64,000 bases of DNA from Deinococcus malanensis. Lineage in GTDB: Bacteria > Deinococcota > Deinococci > Deinococcales > Deinococcaceae. Shown piece by piece: positions 39,574 through 51,140 of the stretch; positions within the stretch are counted from its first letter, which is position 1; every line of letters begins with the position of its first letter. The stretch is taken from positions 62,001-126,000 of the forward strand of contig NZ_BMPP01000002.1 of the NCBI RefSeq assembly GCF_014647655.1, given 5' to 3'. The notes beneath the pieces were generated by a model. It was not told the origin of the DNA. It ran no database searches and saw nothing but the letters and a program-made list of their open reading frames with translations. The position numbers were made by a program, and so were the translations under genes.

Positions 39574-40362
39574 TCAGAGCAGACCCAGAGCGGCGTCCGC
39601 AAACCGGGCAAAGGCGGCGTTGAGATCACGAATCGTCTGATCCTGCGGCTGACCCCCCTGTATGAACAGGCCGGAATTGATCTCGATGCCAAAGGCCGGC
39701 ACGCCACTGTGACGCTGGTGGGTCTGGCTGAGGGTATCGGTGGACCAGGGTTCGCCGATGGTCACCCGGGGATCGGGGCTGCCCCGTATCACCTCTGCGA
39801 ACGCCTGCTCGCAGGCCTGGCGCAGCGGCTCCCACAACGCAGGTGGAAATGTAGGCTCTGATGTCGTTCCGGGCATCAGGCACAGGGCCGGGCGCGGCGT
39901 GCCGGTATCTGGGCCCAGCGCGGGGCCGAACGGAGCCATGCTGTGACCCACGATCATCAGCCGGGTCCCGGGCAGCTCGGCGCGAACCTGGGCATCGAAA
40001 GGGTCCCACAGCCGCCGCAGCCGGGCCTCGCGTGCCACCGGTCCGAACTCGAATCCGGCTAGATACAGCGGCTGGCGGTCAAATCCGGTTCGTTTCAACA
40101 CCCCATTGTCACCCTCATCGTTCCTGTCGCGGTTGAGATCGGCCGCGAACCGGCTCCAGGGGGCCTGCAGGTGGCGGGCGCCGGGCACGTGATAGATCAG
40201 CTCGGTGTACGCGTCTCCGTCCAGGAACACCGCACGAAGTAGCGCCTCGCGCCGTGCAGCGTCGAACATGCCCTCGCCCAGCATGTCATGCAGCACGTCG
40301 GCCGGCAGAGCGCCTGAGGGGTGTGGGGTCAGCACAAGTAGGGCGTCACGGGCCTGGGTCAT
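39574..40362 (-). CDS. N-formylglutamate amidohydrolase-like protein
   Basis: A 262-residue protein with the order of metal and substrate motifs of the N-formylglutamate amidohydrolase family: TPHPSGALP near the start (usually PHSG), DGDAYTELIYHVPGAR, DLNRDRNDEGD, IVGHSMAPFGP and GVPAFGIEINSGLF near the end. The family hydrolyses N-formyl-amino acids or acts on related cell-wall amides. The start at 40362 is set by a TATCCT box 7 nt upstream. It is convergent with the polyprenyl synthase gene. Confidence 0.78.
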   Translation of the reverse strand: MTQARDALLVLTPHPSGALPADVLHDMLGEGMFDAARREALLRAVFLDGDAYTELIYHVPGARHLQAPWSRFAADLNRDRNDEGDNGVLKRTGFDRQPLYLAGFEFGPVAREARLRRLWDPFDAQVRAELPGTRLMIVGHSMAPFGPALGPDTGTPRPALCLMPGTTSEPTFPPALWEPLRQACEQAFAEVIRGSPDPRVTIGEPWSTDTLSQTHQRHSGVPAFGIEINSGLFIQGGQPQDQTIRDLNAAFARFADAALGLL

Positions 40363-40369
40363 GAGCTTC

Positions 40370-40375
40370 AGGATA
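40370..40375 (-). promoter_or_regulatory. -10 box of the formylglutamate amidohydrolase-like gene
   Basis: TATCCT on the minus strand, 7 nt before ATG 40362. Confidence 0.5.
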
Positions 40376-40429
40376 GGCGGGGTCGGGACAGGCTGGAGCG
40401 CCGGCACAAACATCCGCCGGTGCGGCGCC

Positions 40430-40435
40430 TAGAAT
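40430..40435 (+). promoter_or_regulatory. -10 box of recF
   Basis: TAGAAT ending 7 nt before GTG 40443. It overlaps an in-frame ATG (40434), which therefore cannot be the start in this transcript. Confidence 0.55.
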
Positions 40436-40442
40436 GCAGGGC

Positions 40443-41525
40443 GTGCAACTGGAGTCGCTGTCCACCCTGAACTACCGGAATCTCGCGCCCTGTACGCTGA
40501 GCTTCCCGGCCGGTGTGACGGGCGTCTTCGGCGAGAACGGCGCCGGAAAGACCAACCTGCTGGAAGCGGCCTATCTGGCCCTGACCGGCCTGACCGACGT
40601 GACCCGCCTGGAGCAGCTGGTACAGTCCGGCGAGGGCGAGGCTTACGTACGCGCCGACCTGGAGTCCGGAGGAAGCCTCAGCATTCAGGAGGTGGGTCTG
40701 GGACGCGGGCGCCGCCAGCTCAAGGTAGACGGCGTGCGGGTCCGTGCCGGGGACCTGCCCAGAGGCAGCGCGGTGTGGATCCGCCCCGAGGACAGCGAAC
40801 TGGTATTTGGTTCGCCGTCGGGCCGGCGCAGCTTTCTCGACGCCCTGCTGTCGCGCCTGAGCGCCCGTTACGCGCAGCAGCTGGCCCGCTATGACCGCAC
40901 CGTATCGCAGCGCAATGCGGCGCTGCGCAGCGGCGAGGAATGGGCCATGCACGTCTGGGACGACGCCCTGGTCAAGCTGGGCAGCGACATCATGCTGTTC
41001 AGGCGCCGGGCCCTGACCCGCCTGTCGGAACTGGCGGCCGAGGCCAACGAGGCGCTGGGCAGCCGCAAGCCGCTGCGGCTGGGCCTGTCCGAGTCCACCA
41101 CGCCTGAAACCTACGCCCACGACCTGCGCAGCCGCCGTACAGAGGAACTGGCCCGCGGCTCCACCGTGACCGGCCCGCACCGTGACGACCTGACCCTGAC
41201 CCTGGGAGATTTCCCGGCCACCGAATACGCCAGCCGTGGCGAGGGCCGCACCATCGCTCTGGCCCTGCGCCGCGCCGAACTGGAGCTGCTGGCCGAGCGC
41301 TTCGGTGAAAAGCCCGTGCTGCTGATCGACGATTTCAGCGCGGAGCTTGATCCCACCCGCCGGGCCTTTCTTCTGGACCTGGCGGCCAGCGTGCCGCAGG
41401 CAATCGTCACCGGTACGGAGCAGGCGCCCGGCGCCGTGCTGACGCTCCGTGCCCATGCCGGACGGTTCACGCCGGAACCCGAACCGGTCCCGGCCCAGGT
41501 TGCCGTGGGCGAGGTGGGTGCATGA
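40443..41525 (+). CDS. recF: DNA repair protein RecF
   Basis: A 360-residue SMC-like ATPase that helps RecOR load RecA at gaps. Deinococcus lacks RecBCD, so the RecFOR path carries double-strand break repair there. Walker A is GENGAGKTNLLEA (near residue 30), the signature region is ASRGEGRTIALALRRAEL and Walker B is LLIDDFSAELD. The first residues QLESLSTLNYRNLAP match the family start. It overlaps the dciA-like gene by 4 nt. Confidence 0.94.
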   Translation: MQLESLSTLNYRNLAPCTLSFPAGVTGVFGENGAGKTNLLEAAYLALTGLTDVTRLEQLVQSGEGEAYVRADLESGGSLSIQEVGLGRGRRQLKVDGVRVRAGDLPRGSAVWIRPEDSELVFGSPSGRRSFLDALLSRLSARYAQQLARYDRTVSQRNAALRSGEEWAMHVWDDALVKLGSDIMLFRRRALTRLSELAAEANEALGSRKPLRLGLSESTTPETYAHDLRSRRTEELARGSTVTGPHRDDLTLTLGDFPATEYASRGEGRTIALALRRAELELLAERFGEKPVLLIDDFSAELDPTRRAFLLDLAASVPQAIVTGTEQAPGAVLTLRAHAGRFTPEPEPVPAQVAVGEVGA

Positions 41526-42397
41526 GCGGCCACAAACCGCGCGGCCGGCGCATGGGGGGACCCCGTGGCCTGGGAGAGCTGATGGGCGCCACTCTGGGCA
41601 GCGCCAAACTCTCGCGCGGTGTCCAGAAGGCGCAGGCGATCCTGGCGTGGCCGCAGGCCGTCGGCCCACAGGTCGCCCGGATCACGCGCCCGCGTACCCA
41701 GCAGGGCCGGGTCCTGTTCGTCGAGGTGCGCGACAGTGCCACCGCCCACCACCTGACCATGCAGCGGCACCACTTTCTCAAGGCACTGAATGCCCTGCTG
41801 CCAGACGCGCCTATCGAGGAAATCCGCTTCAGTGTAGGGACCATCCGCACGCCGCTGGACGCACCCCGCGCTGCGCCTTTGCCCGCACCCGACCGCCGCC
41901 GGGCCCGGGAAATGGCCCGGGCCGTTACTGACCCGGAGCTGCAATCCGTGGCTCTGCGCGCCGCTGAAGCCGTGACCCGGGCCCGCCGCTGGCGCGAGGA
42001 GCAGGGCTGGCGGCCCTGCCCGGTGTGCGCCGAGCCCAGCAGCGAGCAGCCCTGCCGCGCCTGCACCCTGACCCTGGAAGACCCGAATGTCAAACGTGCG
42101 GCGCGCGCGCTCCTGCGCAACCCCGAACAGCTGGCCGACCTGCCAGCCGTACTGGGAGACAGCGGCACCAATGCGGCGCGGTATGTGGCGCTGGGTCTGC
42201 TGACTGAACAGATGGACCTGCTGGCCCTAGAATGCGTGCGCAGCGGCCAGGAGACCGGCTACCGGGAATTCCTGGCGCAGCAGGCTGCGGCATTCCTGGC
42301 CCTCACGTTCCGCAAGCCCCGCCTGGCGGTGGGCCGCGCCGACCGCGCCGCACTGCCGGAAAGGGTACGGCAGGTCCTGAGCGCCGGGCGGGAATAG
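41522..42397 (+). CDS. dciA: DciA-like (DUF721) protein with zinc ribbon
   Basis: A 291-residue protein. The N-terminal domain (residues 15-110) fits DUF721/Dci[51 protein letters not shown]. DciA loads the replicative helicase in bacteria lacking DnaC/DnaI. The rest is an unusual extension of about 170 residues with CPVC and CRAC (near 166-182), a four-cysteine zinc ribbon, plus helices. Pairing with recF fits a replication/repair role. Confidence 0.78.
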   Translation: MSGHKPRGRRMGGPRGLGELMGATLGSAKLSRGVQKAQAILAWPQAVGPQVARITRPRTQQGRVLFVEVRDSATAHHLTMQRHHFLKALNALLPDAPIEEIRFSVGTIRTPLDAPRAAPLPAPDRRRAREMARAVTDPELQSVALRAAEAVTRARRWREEQGWRPCPVCAEPSSEQPCRACTLTLEDPNVKRAARALLRNPEQLADLPAVLGDSGTNAARYVALGLLTEQMDLLALECVRSGQETGYREFLAQQAAAFLALTFRKPRLAVGRADRAALPERVRQVLSAGRE

Positions 42398-42450
42398 GAA
42401 GCACCGGGCTTCCTGGAGGTCCTTGCGTGGCCTCCGGGGCGCCCGGGGCG

Positions 42451-42456
42451 TATCGT
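42451..42456 (+). promoter_or_regulatory. -10 box of moaB
   Basis: TATCGT 6 nt before ATG 42463. Confidence 0.4.
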
Positions 42457-42462
42457 AGGCAT

Positions 42463-43146
42463 ATGACGGACGCCTCAGGCCTGCCACAGTCACAGGTTTC
42501 CTCAACTTCTACTGCCGAGCACCGCGACGCGGCGCCGGCTTCCGTGCGCGTGGCGGTGATCACGGTCAGTGACACCAGAACGCCGGAGACCGACACCAGT
42601 GGCCAGTATCTGCGCCAGGAACTGGAAGCCGCCGGACATCAGCTGGTCGGGTACCGCGTGGTCCGCGACGACGCTGTGGAAATCCGCACCGCGCTGGTCG
42701 CCCTGGCGCGCGAGGCCTCGGTGGTGCTGCTGACCGGCGGCACCGGCCTCAGTGGACGGGACGTTACGGTGCCGGTCGTCGAGTCCATGCTGACCAAGTC
42801 CATGCCGGGCTTTGGGGAACTGTTCCGGATGCTGAGCTATGCCCAGGTGGGTGGCGCCGCCATGTTCTCGCGGGCCGTGGGCGGCCTGATCCGCGGCGCC
42901 GCGGTGTTCGCCATGCCCGGCAGCCTCAACGCGGTGCAGACCGCCTGGACCGGCATTCTGCGCAGTGAGCTGGGGCATGTGGCCCACGAGGTAGAGCGTC
43001 ACGGGCAGCCGGCGGGCAGTCTGCCCGTGACACCACGCACGGGCGTGGTGGGTGCCGGCGCGTCCAGCAGCGTTTCCAGATCCCCCGCCCCCCTCGGCCG
43101 CCACGCCCAGGGAGACGACTCTGACGAGCGCGGCGGGCGGAGATGA
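42463..43146 (+). CDS. moaB: molybdenum cofactor biosynthesis protein MoaB/MogA
   Basis: A 227-residue protein of the MoaB/MogA family, which adenylylates molybdopterin. [19 protein letters not shown] (near residue 27), [17 protein letters not shown] and [10 protein letters not shown] are the conserved motifs. Both ends carry extra low-complexity tails compared with E. coli MoaB (170 residues). ATG 42463 follows a TATCGT box by 6 nt. Confidence 0.9.
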   Translation: MTDASGLPQSQVSSTSTAEHRDAAPASVRVAVITVSDTRTPETDTSGQYLRQELEAAGHQLVGYRVVRDDAVEIRTALVALAREASVVLLTGGTGLSGRDVTVPVVESMLTKSMPGFGELFRMLSYAQVGGAAMFSRAVGGLIRGAAVFAMPGSLNAVQTAWTGILRSELGHVAHEVERHGQPAGSLPVTPRTGVVGAGASSSVSRSPAPLGRHAQGDDSDERGGRR

Positions 43147-43150
43147 CCGC

Positions 43151-43948
43151 GTGACACCAGACATTCACTGGGCCTCGCTTCTCTCCCCCATTGCCCAGGT
43201 CACGGTTCCATTTGGGGTGACGGTGTGCCTGCTGACGGCCTATTGGCTGCTGCGGGTGGCGCGTGAGGCCCGCTGGGGTTTTGTGCCGCACGTGGCGTGG
43301 TGGGCGGTGCCAGGCGTCCTGCTGCTGCTGCTCACGCCGGTGCTGGACGTGCCGGCCCTGTTCGGGGTGGGCGCGGGGCTGCTGCTCCTGGCCGAGTTCT
43401 GGCCCCGCGCGTATGTGCCGCTGCGCAGCCGGCCCGGCCGGGCCTGGCCCCTGGTGGGGTTGATCACCGGAGGTGTGCTGGCTCTGGCAGTGATTCGCTC
43501 GGAGCAGGTGCAAAGCGTGGCGACCTTCGTGGCCATGGCCTGTCTGCTGGCGGGGACGGCAGGACTGCTGGTGACGTTGCTGCTGCCCCGGCGCCCGGCC
43601 CGCGTGCTGGGCTTCGAGGCCCGCTGGAAAGTCGCGGTCACACCCGAATGGCCGGACCTGAGTGTCAGCCTGTCCGCCACAGGAGCACATCTGAAAAACG
43701 TGTCGCGCGGGACCCTGCGGGTGGCCGGCTGGTCACCGGCAGGGGTCAACGCCTGGTACCGGCTGCGAGGTGAGGACGGGCGAGCCATGAACGTTTTGCA
43801 GGCGGGTCAGACAGCCTTTCTTCCCCTGGACGACCAGGACCGTGGGGTGCGGGTCTGGTACGCCCCCGAACGTGGCCGCGAAACCACCCGTCTGTTCCGG
43901 GCTGACTGGACGCCGCCGGCGCGTGCCGCGCAGCGCGTACTGAACTGA
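43151..43948 (+). CDS. polytopic membrane protein of unknown function
   Basis: A 265-residue protein with four or five hydrophobic helices in its first 150 residues (for example VTVCLLTAYWLL, GVLLLLLTPVLDVPALFGVGAGLLLLAEF split by short turns) and a soluble C-terminal part with a beta pattern. GTG 43151 is chosen 4 nt after the moaB stop; the frame is open earlier but overlaps moaB. No family recognised. Confidence 0.65.
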   Translation: MTPDIHWASLLSPIAQVTVPFGVTVCLLTAYWLLRVAREARWGFVPHVAWWAVPGVLLLLLTPVLDVPALFGVGAGLLLLAEFWPRAYVPLRSRPGRAWPLVGLITGGVLALAVIRSEQVQSVATFVAMACLLAGTAGLLVTLLLPRRPARVLGFEARWKVAVTPEWPDLSVSLSATGAHLKNVSRGTLRVAGWSPAGVNAWYRLRGEDGRAMNVLQAGQTAFLPLDDQDRGVRVWYAPERGRETTRLFRADWTPPARAAQRVLN

Positions 43949-44002
43949 CCCGAGCCACGGCGCGGCCAGTCGGTTCTCACGCCCAGGGCTGCCCGCAGGG
44001 AT

Positions 44003-45085
44003 ATGGTGAGCGGCATTGTGAGTTTGGTGTTTGACTGGTCGGCCCTGGGGGCCCTGACGGCGTCTCCTGGAACCGGCGGTGTACTGCGCCGCGACCCAGG
44101 GGACTTCCGGGTCGAGGAGGTGCCGGCCTACCCGGCCTCCGGCGAGGGTGAGCACCTGTATCTGTATCTGGAAAAAACCGGTCATACCACCGCGCATGTG
44201 CTGCGCGAACTCTCAGCGCAGCTGGGCGTGCGTGACCGCGATATCGGGGTCGCCGGCCTCAAGGACCGCCACGCGGTGACGACCCAGTGGATCAGCGTTC
44301 CGGTCAAAGCCGAGCCCCGGCTTGAAGGCTTCAGCCTGGACGGTGTGCGGGTGCTGGAGACCACGCGCCACGGCAACAAGCTGGGGCTCGGCCACCTGCG
44401 TGGCAACCGCTTTGTGGTCCGTGTCCGCGCTGCCCCCGGTGGAGCCGCCGAGGCCCAGGCCACCTTGCAGGAACTGGCTGAAAGTGGCGTGCCGAACTAC
44501 TTCGGACCGCAGCGCTTTGGCCTCGGCGGCCTGAACGCCGAGGAGGGCCTGCGGGTCCTGCGCGGCGAATCACGTCTGAAAGACCCCCGGGTCCGGCGCT
44601 TTCTGACAACAAGTGTGCAGAGCATGGTGTTCAATGCTTTTCTCAGCCTGCGTCTGGAGCGTGGAGTTTTTGCCGCGCTCCTGAACGGTGACATGGCCAA
44701 GAAGCATGACACGGGCGGGGTGTTTCTGGTCGAGGACGCCGCAGCAGAAACGCCACGTGCCGAGCGCGGTGAGGTCAGTGCCACCGGCACCCTGTTCGGG
44801 CGCAAAGCCCGGCCACTGACCCTGGAGGCCGGAGCCCTGGAGGCCGAAGCGCTGGGCGCTTTCGGGCTGAGCCCGGAAGTGTTCTCTTCCAGGCGCGGCG
44901 ACCGGCGCCTGACCCGGGTGTTTCCAGAGAGCCCGCTGGTGACGCCAGAGGACGACGGCTTCACCGTGGCGTTCACCCTGCCCAAGGGCAGCTTTGCCAC
45001 CAGTGTCCTGCGCGAGATCATGAAAACGGACGTGGACAGCGCGGCGCTGCACGACCCGGAAGGTACCGACGAGGACGAGGGATGA
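44003..45085 (+). CDS. truD: tRNA pseudouridine(13) synthase TruD
   Basis: A 360-residue enzyme that isomerises U13 of tRNA-Glu. The catalytic motif [11 protein letters not shown] holds the conserved aspartate (near residue 83). [14 protein letters not shown] is the conserved N-terminal strand, and NYFGPQRFG is a family motif. A second start, GTG 44018, is possible. It overlaps the following small gene by 4 nt. Confidence 0.93.
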   Translation: MVSGIVSLVFDWSALGALTASPGTGGVLRRDPGDFRVEEVPAYPASGEGEHLYLYLEKTGHTTAHVLRELSAQLGVRDRDIGVAGLKDRHAVTTQWISVPVKAEPRLEGFSLDGVRVLETTRHGNKLGLGHLRGNRFVVRVRAAPGGAAEAQATLQELAESGVPNYFGPQRFGLGGLNAEEGLRVLRGESRLKDPRVRRFLTTSVQSMVFNAFLSLRLERGVFAALLNGDMAKKHDTGGVFLVEDAAAETPRAERGEVSATGTLFGRKARPLTLEAGALEAEALGAFGLSPEVFSSRRGDRRLTRVFPESPLVTPEDDGFTVAFTLPKGSFATSVLREIMKTDVDSAALHDPEGTDEDEG

Positions 45086-45456
45086 GGGCGGCCCCCCGGT
45101 GGGCGCTGCTGGCCCTGCTGGCGAGCAGTGGCCTGGGCCTGGGTGCTCCGGCGCCAGCACCCCTGAAGCTGCAGCTGACCCAGGGCGGCGCGCTGCTGAC
45201 AGGCCGCATCAATGTCCCGCGGGCCGACGAGATCACCGGCGTGTGGTCCGGACAGGGACGCGCCCGGCTGCTGCGCTGTGCGCCACGCTGCGTGGTGGTG
45301 CCGAGCCTGTCCCTGGACCGCTCGCTGCAGCTGGGTCCGGACGCCCGCTACCGGATCGTGCTGGGGGGCAACTTCAAGGTCGGGCAGAAGGTCAGTCTGG
45401 TGCTGCGCCTGCGCCAGACACCGGTCCTGAACGTCAGTGCCACGGTCGTGCGCTGA
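45082..45456 (+). CDS. small secreted protein of unknown function
   Basis: A 124-residue protein with a signal peptide (about residues 1-22) and an all-beta mature part ([36 protein letters not shown]). The two close cysteines may bridge. Its start overlaps the truD stop (ATGA). No family recognised. Confidence 0.65.
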   Translation: MRAAPRWALLALLASSGLGLGAPAPAPLKLQLTQGGALLTGRINVPRADEITGVWSGQGRARLLRCAPRCVVVPSLSLDRSLQLGPDARYRIVLGGNFKVGQKVSLVLRLRQTPVLNVSATVVR

Positions 45457-45481
45457 GCACCCACCCCGGAGACTGCCGACG

Positions 45482-45928
45482 GTGACGCTGCGAGACGCTT
45501 TTTTAGACACCCGGTACGGCACTGCCAAGGAACGGTTCCGACTCTCCCCTACGCGGGGCCCTGCGCCGTCCTGGGGATCAGCCGGCCACAGCTGGGCGGT
45601 GGTGACGGCGCGGAATCCGGGCGCTCAGGCACAGCCGGAGCCAGCCAACGAGGCGGCCCATCGGAGGCTGGGGGACCGGACCGCTCATCTCCAGCGTCTG
45701 AGTGCCATCAATGGAGAAGGCGACTGGCAGGAAGAGGCTCTGCTGCTGCTGGAGCTTTCGCTCCTCCAGGCCGTGCAGCTGGGGCGCGAGTTCGGTCAGG
45801 CCGCCGTGCTGTTCGGCGCCGGCGGCCGGGCCGCGCTGGTGTGGTGCGGGCCTGGTTCGGTACGTGTGGAACGGTTCTGGGCCGTCGTTCACCCGGATGC
45901 TGCCCACAGCAGCCCCTGTATACTCTGA
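45482..45928 (+). CDS. DUF3293 family protein
   Basis: A 148-residue protein from GTG 45482. [19 protein letters not shown] and [23 protein letters not shown] match the two conserved blocks of DUF3293 (TAWNP...N and LG..FGQ.A). Function unknown. The promoter box of the next gene lies inside its last codons. Confidence 0.72.
   Translation: MTLRDAFLDTRYGTAKERFRLSPTRGPAPSWGSAGHSWAVVTARNPGAQAQPEPANEAAHRRLGDRTAHLQRLSAINGEGDWQEEALLLLELSLLQAVQLGREFGQAAVLFGAGGRAALVWCGPGSVRVERFWAVVHPDAAHSSPCIL
45919..45924 (+). promoter_or_regulatory. -10 box of the AlbA_2-type gene
   Basis: TATACT, a near-consensus -10 box inside the end of the DUF3293 gene, 8 nt before GTG 45933. Confidence 0.5.
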
Positions 45929-45932
45929 CTTT

Positions 45933-47702
45933 GTGACGCAGGGCGCCGCACATGCCATTTCACCGCTGGGGGTCCTGCCTTCCGCCGGCCCGACCTGCAT
46001 TCATCTGCCGCTGAATGTGACCCCTCAGGACCTTGCGCGACACGCCGTAGGCCTGGCCAATGCCCGGGGTGGAACCGTGCTGGTCGGTGCAGATCTGGTG
46101 GGCGCAACCGCTCCGGCCGAGCGTGACGCAGGCGAACTGCATCCCCTGATGGTCACCCACGCCATTTTTGAGCTGTCTGGTGGCCGGCTGACCGTCAATG
46201 TCCAGCACCACCGGCTGCCGGGTGGAACCCGCGTTCTGGCCGTCTTCGTTCCCCAGGCGCCCTATGTGCTGGCTGCTCCGGACGGCGCGGTCATCACCTG
46301 GGACGGTGCCCATCTGGTCCCGGTCACTCCGGCTGAAGCCGAGCCGGTGGCGGATCAGGACTACACGGCGGTCGTGCCGCCCGACGCCTCACTGGCGGAT
46401 CTGGACCCGGCCGAGGTCGCGCGGCTGCGTGGCCTGGGCCGGCAGGGCGGCGCCGCCAGCCTGCCGGACCTGGACTTTCTGCGCGAGCTGGGGCTGATTG
46501 TGCCCAGTGCCGGGGCCCTGCGGCCGACCCTGGCGGCCATCATGCTGGCTGGGACTCCTGCCGCGCTGCGGGCGCACGTGCCTCAGGCCGAGGTGTGCTT
46601 TTACCATCACGCCACCAGCGACGTGGAGTTCCAGTTCCGCGAAGACCTGCTGCGTCCGATTCCCGCGCTGCTGACCCGTCTGGCCGAGCTGATCCAGGCC
46701 CGCAACCGGTTTACGCCGGTGCAGGTGGGCCTTTTCCGCATTGAGGTGTGGGATCAGGACGAGGCGGTGTACCGAGAAGCCCTGCTCAATGCCCTGACGC
46801 ACCGTGACTACACCCTGCGCGACGCCGTGCACGTGCACCACTATCCGGACCGGCTGGAGATCATGAATCCGGGAGGGCTGCCGGGCGGCATCACGCCAAA
46901 CAACATCCTGCGCCATCAGCCCAAACGCCGCAATCCGCTGCTGGCCGAAGTGCTGTCGCGCCTGGGCCTCGTCGAGCGCGCCGGGGTGGGCGTGGACAAG
47001 ATGTATGGGCTGATGCTGCGTCACGGCAAGGAGCCGCCGGAATACACCACCTACGCTGACGCCGTCACGCTGACCCTGCACAGCCCCGGCTTCGATGCCG
47101 AATTCGTCCGTTTTGTGGCCCGCAAGCAGGAGGACATGCAGACCCTATCGCTGGACATGCTGATAGTCCTGAGCCTGCTGATGCGCGAAGGCGAGGCGAC
47201 CCGCGCGGTTCTGGCCCGCGCCCTGCAACTGCCCGAGGACCGGACCCCCCGCCTGCTGCGGGGCATGGAGGACCATGGCCTGATCGCCCGGTCCGGGGTG
47301 GGCCGTGGCATCGCCTATACCCTGAGCAGCGAGGTGCGCCGCACGCTGGGCCGTGACATTCAGATCGCGGTACCCATTGGAATGGGGACTGCTGTAGAGG
47401 CCGCAGTTCCTGTTGTTTCGGCCGGTGCGCCCGTGGCCATGGTGCCAGCGGGCCCCCCGGCCGCTTCCAGGCCCAAAGCGAGCCGTCAGTCTCTCGACAG
47501 TGCCGGGCCTACCGGAGCAGAGGTACGCGCAATAGCTCTGGCCCTGGCACGGGAACGTGGCCGCGTGCGCAACGTGGACCTGCGCCTGACCTGCGGTCTG
47601 AATACCCAGCAGGCGTGGCGGGCGCTGCGGTCCCTGGTCCAGGCCGGGCTGCTGCGCAAGCTGGGCACCGGCACCCGCGACGCTGCGTACGAACTGTCCT
47701 GA
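45933..47702 (+). CDS. AlbA_2/RecG-C-like ATP-binding transcriptional regulator
   Basis: A 589-residue protein. Residues about 10-130 fit the AlbA_2 (divergent AAA-4) domain: [20 protein letters not shown], then [19 protein letters not shown]. Next comes the HATPase_c_4/RecG-C type segment [54 protein letters not shown]. From about 400 on are two winged-helix-like modules ([19 protein letters not shown] and [26 protein letters not shown]). Such proteins are widespread putative regulators of unknown ligand. The start is GTG after TATACT. Confidence 0.75.
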   Translation: MTQGAAHAISPLGVLPSAGPTCIHLPLNVTPQDLARHAVGLANARGGTVLVGADLVGATAPAERDAGELHPLMVTHAIFELSGGRLTVNVQHHRLPGGTRVLAVFVPQAPYVLAAPDGAVITWDGAHLVPVTPAEAEPVADQDYTAVVPPDASLADLDPAEVARLRGLGRQGGAASLPDLDFLRELGLIVPSAGALRPTLAAIMLAGTPAALRAHVPQAEVCFYHHATSDVEFQFREDLLRPIPALLTRLAELIQARNRFTPVQVGLFRIEVWDQDEAVYREALLNALTHRDYTLRDAVHVHHYPDRLEIMNPGGLPGGITPNNILRHQPKRRNPLLAEVLSRLGLVERAGVGVDKMYGLMLRHGKEPPEYTTYADAVTLTLHSPGFDAEFVRFVARKQEDMQTLSLDMLIVLSLLMREGEATRAVLARALQLPEDRTPRLLRGMEDHGLIARSGVGRGIAYTLSSEVRRTLGRDIQIAVPIGMGTAVEAAVPVVSAGAPVAMVPAGPPAASRPKASRQSLDSAGPTGAEVRAIALALARERGRVRNVDLRLTCGLNTQQAWRALRSLVQAGLLRKLGTGTRDAAYELS

Positions 47703-47725
47703 GGGTCAGATGCCAGACATGTGAA

Positions 47726-47754
47726 TTGACACCGTCTGCAGGCAGGTGTAGCCT
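47726..47754 (+). promoter_or_regulatory. promoter of the maltose/trehalose-type ABC operon
   Basis: TTGACA (47726-47731), 17-bp spacer, TAGCCT (47749-47754): the best two-box promoter in the window. Confidence 0.75.
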
Positions 47755-47780
47755 TCATTCACCAGAATTTACAACCGTGT

Positions 47781-47805
47781 GGAACCGCTTCCGCCGTTGG
47801 AACGG
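47781..47805 (+). promoter_or_regulatory. LacI-type operator candidate and adjacent palindrome
   Basis: GGAACCGCTTCC (47781-47792) fits the GGAANCGNTTCC dyad with the CG centre bound by LacI-family sugar repressors. Next to it is the near-palindrome CCGTTGGAACGG (47794-47805). Both lie just after the expected transcription start. Confidence 0.5.
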
Positions 47806-47835
47806 GCTGTGCAGGGCTTTCACACAGGAGGGCAC

Positions 47836-49098
<1,263 letters not shown>

Positions 49099-49131
49099 GC
49101 CTGACCGGGACGCTGTAGGGTGCAGGTCCCT

Positions 49132-49166
49132 GGGGGACGTCCACGAGTTGGGCGTCTCCCCTTTTT
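49132..49166 (+). terminator. intercistronic terminator between binding protein and permease
   Basis: GGGGGACG (49132-49139) pairs with CGTCTCCCC (49153-49161), with one bulge, followed by TTTTT (49162-49166). It probably terminates part of the transcripts, so the binding protein is made in excess. Confidence 0.65.
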
Positions 49167-49330
49167 ATGGCATTCTCTTCAGATTCGCTCCAGCCGGCCT
49201 TCACACGCGCTGACACCCCCGGGTGCAGGCTGAGAGAGCCTTATCTTCAGATTCTGTCCGTTCTCGTTTCTACCGCGCCGCCTCTGCGGCTCGCCTTGCC
49301 CGGGTGCCGGGCAGGACAGGGGGCAAATTC

Positions 49331-50263
49331 ATGACGACCAAGGTTACACCCACCGCAGTACCCCCGACCCGCAGGCGGGGGATAGAGGCGGCCCGCGCCC
49401 GGCAGGCGTTCTGGCTGCTGTTGCCCACCCTGATCGCCATCGCGCTGGTCGCGGGATATCCCCTGTACCGCACGATCTACTTTTCGCTGTTCGAAGCGAA
49501 CCTCACCTCGCCGGAGCAGCGCACCTTCCTGGGTCTGGGCAATTTCTGGTTCACTACCGAGGAAGGCATCGCCCTGGGCTTTCTGCAGGATCCCAAGTGG
49601 TGGGGAGCGGTCAAAAACACAATGCTGTTCACGGTGGTCAGCGTATTTCTGGAAACGGTATTCGGCATGATTATCGCGCTGGTGGTCAACAGCGCTTTCA
49701 AGGGCCGGGCGTTCCTACGCACCGCCATGCTGGTGCCGTGGGCCATTCCGACGGTGGTCAGTGCCCAGATGTGGGCGTACATGTACAACGATTCCTTCGG
49801 GTTGATCGGGCGCGGCATGCTGGGCGGACAGGCGCTGCTTGCCAACACCGACTCGGCCATCTGGGCCCTGATCGCCGTGGACGTCTGGAAAACCACCTCG
49901 TTTATGGCGCTGCTGATTCTGGCCGGTCTGCAAAGCCTGCCCGGCGACATGTACGAGGCCGCCGATATGGACGGAGCGAGCAAATGGACCCAGTTCTGGC
50001 GGCTGACGCTGCCGCTGCTGCGCCCGGCACTATTGGTCGCGCTGGTGTTCCGCAGCCTGGACGCTTTGCGCGTGTTTGACATCATGTATGTGATGCTGGG
50101 CGCCAACAACGCCGCAGCCACCAGCATGACTGGCTACGCCCGGCAGGCCATGATCGACAACTCGCTGCTGGGCATGGGCAGCGCTGTGGCTGTGGCGATT
50201 TTTCTGATCATCATGACGATTGTCGTCGCGTACGTGACGGCTTTCCGCGTGAAATTCGACTGA
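49331..50263 (+). CDS. ABC transporter sugar permease, MalF type
   Basis: A 310-residue permease with six hydrophobic helices. The coupling (EAA) loop is [20 protein letters not shown] near residue 213. ATG 49331 is preferred over upstream in-frame codons, with AGGGGG 10-15 nt before it. It pairs with the MalG-type permease 13 nt downstream to form the membrane channel for the sugar delivered by the binding protein. Confidence 0.87.
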   Translation: MTTKVTPTAVPPTRRRGIEAARARQAFWLLLPTLIAIALVAGYPLYRTIYFSLFEANLTSPEQRTFLGLGNFWFTTEEGIALGFLQDPKWWGAVKNTMLFTVVSVFLETVFGMIIALVVNSAFKGRAFLRTAMLVPWAIPTVVSAQMWAYMYNDSFGLIGRGMLGGQALLANTDSAIWALIAVDVWKTTSFMALLILAGLQSLPGDMYEAADMDGASKWTQFWRLTLPLLRPALLVALVFRSLDALRVFDIMYVMLGANNAAATSMTGYARQAMIDNSLLGMGSAVAVAIFLIIMTIVVAYVTAFRVKFD

Positions 50264-50276
50264 GGGGGACCGCGCC

Positions 50277-51128
50277 ATGAATCTGCAAAAAACCAACCCC
50301 GGCCTTTATTACCTCCAGCGCGGCCTTTTCTACCTGCTGGTGATCGCCATCTCCGTGTATCTGCTGTTGCCGTTCGGCTGGGCCGTGCTGACCAGCTTCC
50401 GCCGTTCAGGTGACCTGTTCCTGGCGCCCATGCAATTCGTCACGGCGCCCTTCACCATGACCAACTACACACAGGTGTTCGCCAACCCCAGTTTTCAGCG
50501 TGGCCTGCTGTTCAGCGTAATCGTGGCCGTCGTGGCGGTGCTGATCAGCCTGCTCCTGGGATCTTTTGCGGCCTACGCTCTGGGGCGATTCCGGTTCAAG
50601 GGCAAGAGCATGGTGCTGTACATCATTCTGGCAGTCAGCGTCTTTCCGCAGATCGCGGTGCTGGGCGGCCTGTTCACGCTGGTCCGGGCATCCGGCCTGT
50701 ACAACAATCCGATCGCCCTGATTTTCAGTTACCTGATCTTCACGATCCCGTTCACCGTCTGGGTGCTGACCTCGTTCGTGCGTGACATCCCGGGCGAACT
50801 GGAAGAAGCGGCGCTGGTTGACGGCGCCTCCCCTCTGCAGACGCTGTTCAAGGTGCTGTTTCCGGTGATGATGCCGGCGCTGGTCACGACCGGGCTCCTC
50901 GCGTTTATCAACGCCTGGAACGAGTACCTTTTCGCGCTTACCTTTACGAGCAGTAACCGCACGGTCCCCGTGGTGATCGCCAATTATTCCGGCGCGTCGC
51001 AGTATGACCAGCCGTGGGGCCAGATCATGGCCGCCAGCATCGTGGTGACCGTGCCGCTGATCATCCTGGTGCTGGTCTTCCAGCGCAATATCGTTTCTGG
51101 TCTGACTGCCGGGGCCGTCAAAGGCTGA
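50277..51128 (+). CDS. ABC transporter sugar permease, MalG type
   Basis: A 283-residue permease with six hydrophobic helices and the EAA loop [21 protein letters not shown] near residue 180. A GAGGGGG RBS precedes the [15 protein letters not shown] is the family motif after the loop. Last gene of the operon; an 11-bp terminator follows. Confidence 0.88.
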   Translation: MNLQKTNPGLYYLQRGLFYLLVIAISVYLLLPFGWAVLTSFRRSGDLFLAPMQFVTAPFTMTNYTQVFANPSFQRGLLFSVIVAVVAVLISLLLGSFAAYALGRFRFKGKSMVLYIILAVSVFPQIAVLGGLFTLVRASGLYNNPIALIFSYLIFTIPFTVWVLTSFVRDIPGELEEAALVDGASPLQTLFKVLFPVMMPALVTTGLLAFINAWNEYLFALTFTSSNRTVPVVIANYSGASQYDQPWGQIMAASIVVTVPLIILVLVFQRNIVSGLTAGAVKG

Positions 51129-51140
51129 CGAAAGTCAGGA

